DNA of 5,856 nt from Gammaproteobacteria bacterium. Its GTDB lineage: Bacteria; Pseudomonadota; Gammaproteobacteria; SZUA-229. The notes under the pieces were generated by a model. The model was not told where the DNA came from. It was given only the letters and a program-made list of their open reading frames with translations, and did no database searches. Positions within the stretch are counted from its first letter, which is position 1. Each line of letters starts with the position of its first letter. Where the stretch lies: assembly GCA_011051475.1 (NCBI GenBank), contig DRLE01000214.1, positions 1 to 5,856 on the forward strand, given 5' to 3'. This document shows, piece after piece, positions 1 through 4,786 of the stretch. The position numbers were made by a program, and so were the translations under genes.

Positions 1-14
1 AATGTCTGCAAAAT

Positions 15-222
15 ATTAAGGAACCTCTGATTAATAACAATTTTGTCATCCTGAGCGCAGCGTAGCGAAGTCGAAGGATCTTTTACTACTGTGCGATCAA
101 CGAGTTACGGAGCATAAAACTTTCCGGTAACTGCTCCTGCGTTACCCTGATACCGTCCATCCATGGACATATCGACTTCACTTCGTTCTGCTCAAGATGA
201 CATTAATCAGAGGTTCCTTAAT
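15..222. mobile_element. MITE-like non-coding element with long terminal inverted repeats
   Basis: Bases 15-35 and 202-222 are a perfect 21-bp inverted repeat (core AACCTCTGATTAAT). Further inside, 45-73 and 173-201 pair with 6 mismatches in 29; the left arm has 9 extra bases (36-44). The outer ends contain TTAA on both sides (16-19 and 218-221), which could be a target duplication but is also part of the palindromic ends. The interior holds short hairpins: 126-131 with 141-146 (GGTAAC/GTTACC) and 155-160 with 163-168 (GTCCAT/ATGGAC). No convincing gene lies inside. The inner arm (TCATCCTGAGC, then GAAGTCGAAGGATCT) resembles a dispersed repeat I recall from several bacterial genomes. I infer a miniature inverted-repeat transposable element or a related dispersed repeat, moved in trans. 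A single copy cannot prove mobility. Confidence 0.6.
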
Positions 223-270
223 GCTTCCATAATTAAATATGACGGAAAATCTGCCGGCTCGGTTTCGGAC

Positions 271-314
271 AAAAAAAATCCGCTCTTACGTATAAACGGC
301 AAGAGCGGATTTTT
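271..314 (-). terminator. Rho-independent terminator of the beta-helix gene
   Basis: Bases 274-287 and 301-314 form a perfect 14-bp stem (core ATCCGCTCTT / AAGAGCGGAT) with a 13-base loop. Read on the minus strand, the stem ends in a run of eight T (271-278). It lies about 30 bases beyond the stop codon of the minus-strand gene ending at 345. The T-rich right flank means it could also stop plus-strand transcription coming out of the repeat element at 15-222. Confidence 0.85.
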
Positions 315-344
315 GTCAGGTAGCCTGCTTAAAGCGCAGCTATA

Positions 345-2432
345 TTATTTTCTGACCTTGCGGCGCAGCCAGGCTGCCAGTCCCGTCAACAGCCACCAGG
401 GGTGCAATGAACCAATGCCCAGGAAGCCATTATTATCGGATGAGCCGGTGCTGCTTGTGGTGTCGCCACCGTCTGCCGCATCGTTATCCGTAATCGTCAC
501 TGTCGTGCCGGTATTTGCGCCCATGGCAACCGTGCCGCTGCCGGAAACCAGTTGCGGGTTGCTCAGGGTAACGCTGAAGTCCTCGTCACCTTCCACATCG
601 GTATCATCATTGATCGTGATGACAACGGTCTGTGTGGTAACCCCCGCAGCAAAACTTAAGGTATTGCTGTTGGCGGTGTAGTCGCCCGGCGCCGTGGCTG
701 TGCCGTCGGCCGTGGTGTAATCCACGTTGATGGCGTTTGCTGTATTCCCTGATCGTGTCAGAGTGAGCGTCACCGTACCGCCATCTTCGCTCACCGTGGC
801 GGTGGCGCTGTCAAACTCGATGCTGGTGGGCGGTATCAGCGACACCGTGCCTTCTACAGCGCCGATGTCGCATGCGCCATCATCACGGTTGGCGCCGCGC
901 TGGTCCGTTGCCGGACAGCTTGCGTTGTCACCGGCATCCAGTACCGGGCTGCCGGTCTGGGGTAAATGGGTTTGCGTGGGGCCGCCATTATCGGCCAGTG
1001 CGCCCAGCATGGGGTCGGCGGTTGAGTCCGGTGACAGCCCACAGTTAGTGCCGTTATCGGTCACCAGGTTGTTGGTGTCTGCACTAACAGTTGCACCATT
1101 GCCAACACAATCGGCCAGCGTGGCGGCGCCAGTGGGGGTGTTGCTGGCAATAATGCTGTTCACAATGCTTATGGTTGAAGAGTTGTTGTTCACGCCATAA
1201 GGAGAAATAAAAACACCCGCCCCGGCGTTGGCTGCGCTGTTGGCTGTGATGGTGCTATTGGTAAGGCTGACACTGCCAAAACTATACAGGCCGCCGCCAT
1301 CTGTTCCGGCTGAATTACCTGAAACTGTGCTGTTAGTAAGTGTGATGTTCCCACCTTCAGTATTCATCCCGCCACCTTGTTTTGATGCGGTGTTTCCTGA
1401 AACTGTACTGTTGGTGAGCGTGATGTTGCCATAGCTGCTAGCATTGATCCCGCCAGCTCGGCCTGATGATGCGGTGTTTCCGGAAACCGTGCTGTTGGTC
1501 AGGGTGATATTGCCATATCCATTGATCCCGCCGGCACTGCCTGATGAGGTGTTGCCGGAAACCGTGCTGTTGGTCAGGGTAATATTGCCATACCCATAGA
1601 TCCCGCCGCCTGTGCCTGCTGATGTGTTTCCGGAAACCGTGCTGTTGGTCAGGGTGATATCGCCGGTATATCCGATATACATTCCACCGCCACGGCCACC
1701 AGCGGTGTTGTTGGAGATGGTGCTGTCGCTGATATTAACTGAAGTACGTGATGTACTTATACCGGCACCTGAACTATATGTTGTTTGGTTACCGGAAACC
1801 GTACTGTTGGTAATGGTCAATGCGCCGGTGTCAACCCTGATGCCTCCACCTGAGGCATTTGCGGTGTTGCCAGTGACCCTGCTGTTACTTAATGTAAGAT
1901 TGCAGTTTCTGACATACTGGTAATTACCTTGACAATTTACACCTGCGCCATAATCTGTATTGCCACCATTCGAAATCGTCAAACCTTCCAGGGTTACCGT
2001 TCTGGTTGCCGCGGTGGCGTCGATGTTAATGGCGCGTGATACGCCGCCGGCATCAATGGTGATGTCTGGAGCGCCATCATTATCCAGATCGCCGTCGATG
2101 GTCAGATCGCTTGTGATATCCAGCTGTGAACCGCCCAGAGTTACCGTACTGCCGGACAGGGCGTTATCAAAACTGATGTTATCTGTGCCGGAGCCTGCCA
2201 CGCAGGTGTCGACGGCGGCATCGGTATTGGCGGTCTGAATGGCTTCGCGCAGGGTGCAGTTGCCATCGGTGGTTACCGCATCCGCTGCGCTGTTGACGGT
2301 GATATTGGCCGCATACAGCGTGCCACTGCTACAGACCAGCGCCTGTAAAATGGCTGCGGAAAGAATTTTTTTTCTAAGGGTTGTTTTTTTTGTTATGCCC
2401 AGGGAGGAGTGAGCGGATGACTTGGTTTTCAT
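345..2432 (-). CDS. Secreted beta-helix protein: CSLREA, choice-of-anchor Q, Calx-beta, C-terminal anchor
   Basis: This is a 695-residue exported surface protein, probably an adhesin-like or cell-envelope structural protein; no enzymatic role can be read. Seen in order: a long signal peptide (about 1-41, basic stretch KKTTLRKK, hydrophobic core, cleavage near LYA-AN); a CSLREA-type motif (C59-T-L-R-E-A-I65); polymorphic beta-helix coils at about 145-430, with six NITLTNSTVSGNT-like units; a choice-of-anchor Q segment (about 440-528, ADNGGPTQTH, GSPVLDAGD, TDQRG, CDIGAVE); a Calx-beta domain (about 537-651, acidic DDTDVEGDEDF, ending TITDND); a low-complexity linker; then a hydrophobic WWLLTGLAAWL segment and RRKVRK tail. 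Eight mature cysteines fall in close pairs (59/77, 167/177, 442/464, 506/521), suggesting disulfides. The ATG at 2430-2432 is preceded by AAGGAG (2445-2450), 12 bases away, a long spacing. The tail looks like a sorting signal, but it lacks the PEP or GlyGly motif I would need to name its processing enzyme. Confidence 0.9.
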   Translation of the reverse strand: MKTKSSAHSSLGITKKTTLRKKILSAAILQALVCSSGTLYAANITVNSAADAVTTDGNCTLREAIQTANTDAAVDTCVAGSGTDNISFDNALSGSTVTLGGSQLDITSDLTIDGDLDNDGAPDITIDAGGVSRAINIDATAATRTVTLEGLTISNGGNTDYGAGVNCQGNYQYVRNCNLTLSNSRVTGNTANASGGGIRVDTGALTITNSTVSGNQTTYSSGAGISTSRTSVNISDSTISNNTAGGRGGGMYIGYTGDITLTNSTVSGNTSAGTGGGIYGYGNITLTNSTVSGNTSSGSAGGINGYGNITLTNSTVSGNTASSGRAGGINASSYGNITLTNSTVSGNTASKQGGGMNTEGGNITLTNSTVSGNSAGTDGGGLYSFGSVSLTNSTITANSAANAGAGVFISPYGVNNNSSTISIVNSIIASNTPTGAATLADCVGNGATVSADTNNLVTDNGTNCGLSPDSTADPMLGALADNGGPTQTHLPQTGSPVLDAGDNASCPATDQRGANRDDGACDIGAVEGTVSLIPPTSIEFDSATATVSEDGGTVTLTLTRSGNTANAINVDYTTADGTATAPGDYTANSNTLSFAAGVTTQTVVITINDDTDVEGDEDFSVTLSNPQLVSGSGTVAMGANTGTTVTITDNDAADGGDTTSSTGSSDNNGFLGIGSLHPWWLLTGLAAWLRRKVRK
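1278..1664 (-). repeat. Tandem 25-28 codon beta-helix repeats, three cores 75 bp apart
   Basis: Within the beta-helix gene, five successive units (residues 257-281, 282-306, 307-334, 335-360, 361-385) share G-[ND]-ITLTNSTVSGN followed by a Gly-rich turn; a sixth, diverged unit follows (386-411). Three cores are near identical at DNA level: CCGGAAACCGTGCTGTTGG begins at 1480, 1555 and 1630 on the plus strand, exactly 75 bp (25 codons) apart. The outer units have diverged at synonymous sites. This pattern fits recent in-frame duplication and predicts copy-number differences between strains. Confidence 0.85.
2366..2391 (-). repeat. Two A8 homopolymer tracts in the signal-peptide codons
   Basis: On the plus strand, T8 runs lie at 2366-2373 and 2384-2391. 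On the coding strand they are A8 tracts spanning lysine codons 15-16 and 21-22 of the beta-helix gene, ten bases apart. Gain or loss of one base in either would shift the frame inside the signal peptide. They may simply reflect AAA lysine codons in the basic n-region. Confidence 0.6.
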
Positions 2433-2467
2433 AGTTTATGGTGGCTCCTTTTTAAAAAAGTCAACAA

Positions 2468-2495
2468 AGTATAGGCAATGATTTTTTCTTGTCAG
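2468..2495 (-). promoter_or_regulatory. Sigma70-type promoter for the beta-helix gene
   Basis: On the minus strand, CTGACA (2490-2495, five of six matches to TTGACA) is followed after 16 bases by TATACT (2468-2473, five of six to TATAAT). Transcription would start near 2461, giving a leader of about 28 bases that includes AAGGAG (2445-2450). A T9 tract (plus-strand A9 at 2504-2512) lies just upstream of the -35 box and could act as an AT-rich upstream element. Confidence 0.65.
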
Positions 2496-2580
2496 GTGAT
2501 TTTAAAAAAAAATGATATTGTCGAGTTTTCAACACCTTGGGATATCGTAGACGTTGGGTTTTCGGGCTAAGGAATTAGTG

Positions 2581-2627
2581 TTTAATGCCCGCTCGTGCAA
2601 TACGGTTTTGCTTATGCGGGTAATCAA
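2581..2627. promoter_or_regulatory. Imperfect hairpin in the divergent intergenic region
   Basis: Bases 2581-2600 and 2608-2627 are imperfect inverted repeats with a 7-base loop (2601-2607). Fourteen of 20 positions pair, including CCCGC/GCGGG and GCAA/TTGC, plus one possible G-U pair. It sits about 60 bases upstream of the hydrolase start and has no T-run after it, so it is not a typical terminator. It could be an operator or a leader RNA structure for the hydrolase gene. I found no convincing -35/-10 pair for that gene; the best single -10-like hexamer is TAAAAT at 2648-2653. Confidence 0.35.
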
Positions 2628-2670
2628 CCGGGCTGACCATGTATCAATAAAATGAAGCCTCTGATTACCA

Positions 2671-2676
2671 GGAGGT
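2671..2676 (+). promoter_or_regulatory. Ribosome binding site of the lipoprotein hydrolase
   Basis: GGAGGT is a near-perfect Shine-Dalgarno sequence but its spacing is odd. ATG at 2677 abuts it and is followed at once by TGA. The first in-frame start is TTG at 2689, 12 bases away, and the first in-frame ATG is at 2698, 21 bases away. An in-frame TAG at 2683-2685 rules out any earlier start, so TTG at 2689 is the better choice. Confidence 0.6.
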
Positions 2677-2688
2677 ATGTGATAGCCT

Positions 2689-3723
2689 TTGGTTCTTATG
2701 TCAGCGAACGCCAGGTATTTACTTACACTCTCTGTACTGCTTGTTTTACTTCTGTTATCGAGTGCATGCAGCAGCCCTAAAATACAGGTGCGTGCCGATG
2801 TACCTGAATCACTTCCCCGCCTGATGCCCGAATCCGTTGTTATGCAGGATGGCTATGTCCTGCCGATAAAAACCTGGCCGTCGGTTGATAAGCCGGTGGC
2901 GATTGTTCTGGGTCTTCACGGGTTTAATGACTACAGCAATGCCTTCGCGGCCAGCGCGCCGGTATTCGCAGAAAAGGGGATTACCACCTATGCCATCGAT
3001 CAGCGCGGTTTTGGCCGGACGGCGCAGCGCGGTATCTGGGCGGGGCTGGATGTCATGCAGTCCGACCTCGTGACCACGGTGCGTCTGTTGTGTGAGAAGC
3101 ATGCCGGTCTGCCGTTGTTTGTTATTGGTCACAGCATGGGCGGCGGGCTGATTCTCAGCGCGGTGCAGCAACTGGAACAAACCTGCGTGCGGGGCGTGAT
3201 ACTGGCAGCACCGGCAGTGTGGGGCTGGGATGTCATGCCGTGGTGGCAGACCGCGCCGCTGAAGATGCTGGCGCGTATCGCCCCCGGGGCCACACTGACC
3301 GGTAAGGATCTGGATATCAAACCATCGGACAATGTCGAAATGCTGCGCGCGCAGGGACGTGACCCGCTGGTTATCAAGGAAACACGCGTCGACAGTATCT
3401 ACGGTCTGACCAATTTGATGGAAGCGGCCCTGTTAAACAGTCCGGCGCTGAGAATGCCGGCCCTGATCCTTTATGGTGAGCACGACGAGATTATCCCGCC
3501 GGGCGCTTTTTGTGCCATGCTGGAAAGTCTGCCGGACAGGCGCGAGTCGCGCTGGCGGCTGGTGATATATCCCGACGGCTATCATATGCTGTCACGGGAT
3601 TTGCAGGGGGAGGTGGTTATTCGCGATATGGTGGTGTGGATGCATAATCAAAGGAGCGTACTGCCATCCGGTGATGAGGTGATTATGGACCGGCAACATT
3701 TGCCGGAAGTATGTCGTGAGTAA
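2689..3723 (+). CDS. Lipoprotein alpha/beta hydrolase, monoacylglycerol lipase/lysophospholipase type
   Basis: This is a probable serine esterase or lipase that releases fatty acids from monoacylglycerols or lysophospholipids, held at the envelope by a lipid anchor. The N-terminus has a hydrophobic stretch (about 10-23) and a lipobox-like LSSAC with Cys27; Ser28-Ser29 follow, with no Asp at +2, so the outer membrane is expected. The alpha/beta fold is complete: oxyanion HG at 77-78 (LGLHGFND), nucleophile Ser149 in GHSMGG, Asp266 in LYGEHDEIIP and His299 in YPDGYHML. A helical lid region lies between about 180 and 250. Known family members of this type (COG2267, serine aminopeptidase S33 fold) are about 280-320 residues; 344 fits once the signal peptide is added. 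A weak n-region (only Arg9) and an ambiguous TTG/ATG start are the main oddities. Substrate is inferred from the family. No terminator is evident downstream. Confidence 0.88.
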   Translation: MVLMSANARYLLTLSVLLVLLLLSSACSSPKIQVRADVPESLPRLMPESVVMQDGYVLPIKTWPSVDKPVAIVLGLHGFNDYSNAFAASAPVFAEKGITTYAIDQRGFGRTAQRGIWAGLDVMQSDLVTTVRLLCEKHAGLPLFVIGHSMGGGLILSAVQQLEQTCVRGVILAAPAVWGWDVMPWWQTAPLKMLARIAPGATLTGKDLDIKPSDNVEMLRAQGRDPLVIKETRVDSIYGLTNLMEAALLNSPALRMPALILYGEHDEIIPPGAFCAMLESLPDRRESRWRLVIYPDGYHMLSRDLQGEVVIRDMVVWMHNQRSVLPSGDEVIMDRQHLPEVCRE

Positions 3724-4019
3724 ATGGTTTATATATCGTTAATAGCAGATTCTTTCGCAAGCATAAAACATGCCAGATAGCATTATGGTCGATAACTTAT
3801 TGAAAGATTCTGTTCCTGCAGGCCTGCGCGATAATAAAAATTCGCAGATTGATCTATATCATATTAAATCAAAAAACCGGGTTATATACTGAAATAAGTT
3901 GTTAATGACTATGTGTTTTTAAGACTTACGTCAATAGTCAATATAAAAATGGATGGTGTGTTCTTTTGTTATTAACAACGTTTTTACCTTACGATAAATG
4001 AAAAAGAAGGAGTTTTAAT
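3724..4019. other. AT-rich intergenic region with inverted repeats, no convincing gene
   Basis: This 296-base gap separates the hydrolase from the PEP-CTERM gene. It contains GTTGTTAAT (3898-3906), repeated in inverted form as ATTAACAAC (3971-3979), and TGACTAT (3906-3912), inverted as ATAGTCA (3934-3940). A GCAGGCCTGC palindrome lies at 3818-3827. No clear hairpin terminator for the hydrolase was found. The nested inverted repeats just upstream of the next gene are candidate operator sites. Confidence 0.5.
3919..3947 (+). promoter_or_regulatory. Candidate promoter of the PEP-CTERM gene
   Basis: TTAAGA (3919-3924, four of six to TTGACA) is followed after 17 bases by TATAAA (3942-3947, five of six to TATAAT). 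This gives a leader of about 65 bases before the ATG at 4020. The element overlaps the inverted repeat TGACTAT/ATAGTCA, which would suit repression or activation. A weaker alternative is TTGTTA (3966-3971) with TACGAT (3990-3995). Confidence 0.35.
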
Positions 4020-4649
4020 ATGAAATTATTTCAAACTGTTTTTGCCGGTATATTAATGACGACAGGCTGGGCACAGGCGGCAACGATCGTCGATACCGGT
4101 ATGCCGGATACACGTGGAGATAACCTGGGGTTCTCGACGTCCTTTGCCACCGAAGCGGTGCAATTTACCATTGATTCAGTGGTTACCATTACATCGATAC
4201 AGTCTGTATTCTCACATGCGCATACCTTTATAACTCCGACAGACGTTGTAATGCATGGCGGTATTGCTGCCAATGATAGCAGCTCGGGTAATGATCTTCC
4301 CGGAACAATGCTGTTAGAGTCTGCATTTACCGTTTCACAGGGAACCACGCCCGACTGGTATGGCCCGAGCGGCCTTTCCTGGACACTGGATCCGGGTACC
4401 TACTGGGCAACATTCTGGCTTAATCCGGCAAGTTGCAGTAACTGCGGTGTGGCCAGTTATATTAACCCGCCGACTTCGCTACCTTCAGCCGGTGGTACAA
4501 GTGCAGCCACAGGTATTCCGCATGATTGGGCGCCTGTTGCAGACAGCTGGGGCCTGCGGGTTACAGCCGTGCCGGTGCCTGCTGCTGTCTGGTTATTCGC
4601 AACGGGCCTGCTTGGCCTGGTCGGGATGGCAGGGCGCAAAAAAATATAG
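4020..4649 (+). CDS. PEP-CTERM/VPxPA-type exported protein of unknown function
   Basis: This 209-residue protein is exported and then handled by an exosortase-type sorting system. A signal peptide covers about 1-20 (cleavage near WAQA-AT). The body (about 22-180) looks beta-rich, with aromatic and Gly-rich segments such as DWYGPSGLSWTLDPGTYWATFW and a CSNC pair (Cys139, Cys142). The tail VPVPAAVWLFATGLLGLVG followed by GRKK is the VPxPA variant of PEP-CTERM: a short motif, a membrane segment and a basic end. In this family the tail is cut by an exosortase and the protein is anchored or released in the envelope or extracellular matrix; no exosortase is in this window. I do not recognise the body domain. 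The start is secure: AGAAGGAG (4005-4012) lies 7 bases before the ATG. It is followed by its own terminator, so it is probably transcribed alone. Confidence 0.88.
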   Translation: MKLFQTVFAGILMTTGWAQAATIVDTGMPDTRGDNLGFSTSFATEAVQFTIDSVVTITSIQSVFSHAHTFITPTDVVMHGGIAANDSSSGNDLPGTMLLESAFTVSQGTTPDWYGPSGLSWTLDPGTYWATFWLNPASCSNCGVASYINPPTSLPSAGGTSAATGIPHDWAPVADSWGLRVTAVPVPAAVWLFATGLLGLVGMAGRKKI

Positions 4650-4669
4650 CGTTAAGAAAAGGCACTGTC

Positions 4670-4699
4670 AAAAATGGCGTTCTTCGGAACGCCATTTTT
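4670..4699 (+). terminator. Rho-independent terminator with cUUCGg tetraloop
   Basis: A perfect 13-bp stem (4670-4682 with 4687-4699, core ATGGCGTTC/GAACGCCAT) is closed by TTCG (4683-4686) flanked by C and G, the very stable cUUCGg loop. It ends in TTTTT and follows the PEP-CTERM stop codon by 20 bases. The A-run on its left side would let it work on the minus strand too. Confidence 0.9.
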
Positions 4700-4773
4700 A
4701 TTTGTGGTTAACTGTAATACCATGTCGAAGTAGTTCTTGTCCTTATATTGATTTTAATATGGCCGAAAATGTC

Positions 4774-4778
4774 GAGGG
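4774..4778 (+). promoter_or_regulatory. Ribosome binding site that fixes the GTG start of the cardiolipin synthase
   Basis: GAGGG lies 8 bases before GTG at 4787-4789. An in-frame TGA at 4781-4783 excludes any start further upstream, and the next in-frame ATG is at 4871, inside the first membrane helix region, so GTG is the supported start. Confidence 0.75.
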
Positions 4779-4786
4779 TATGATTC

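Noticed and set aside
1480..1661. Regularly spaced repeats resembling a CRISPR array
   Set aside because: The repeats are in frame, 75 bp apart, and encode beta-helix coils whose spacers are homologous coding sequence rather than unrelated spacers.
163..2238. Several long plus-strand open frames opposite the beta-helix gene
   Set aside because: They mirror the repetitive minus-strand coding sequence, give low-complexity Val/Leu/Pro-rich products, and the minus-strand frame has a full signal peptide, domains, promoter and terminator.
2322..2345. Lipobox-like Cys34 (ALVCSSG) in the beta-helix signal peptide
   Set aside because: Val at -1 does not fit a lipobox, and a normal signal peptidase I site (LYA-AN) follows a few residues later.
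2658..2667. CCTCTGATTA, identical to ten bases of the end of the MITE-like element (24-33)
   Set aside because: The match is short, has no inverted partner nearby and is disrupted on both sides; chance cannot be excluded.
3815..3827. CCTGCAGG/GCAGGCCTGC palindromes as a hydrolase terminator
   Set aside because: The palindromes leave no loop and no T-run follows, so they do not form a typical terminator hairpin.
3770..3892. Possible 40-codon plus-strand ORF (MPDSIMVDNL...) in the gap after the hydrolase
   Set aside because: No ribosome binding site before the ATG, an in-frame stop just upstream, no recognisable domain, and AT-rich intergenic composition.
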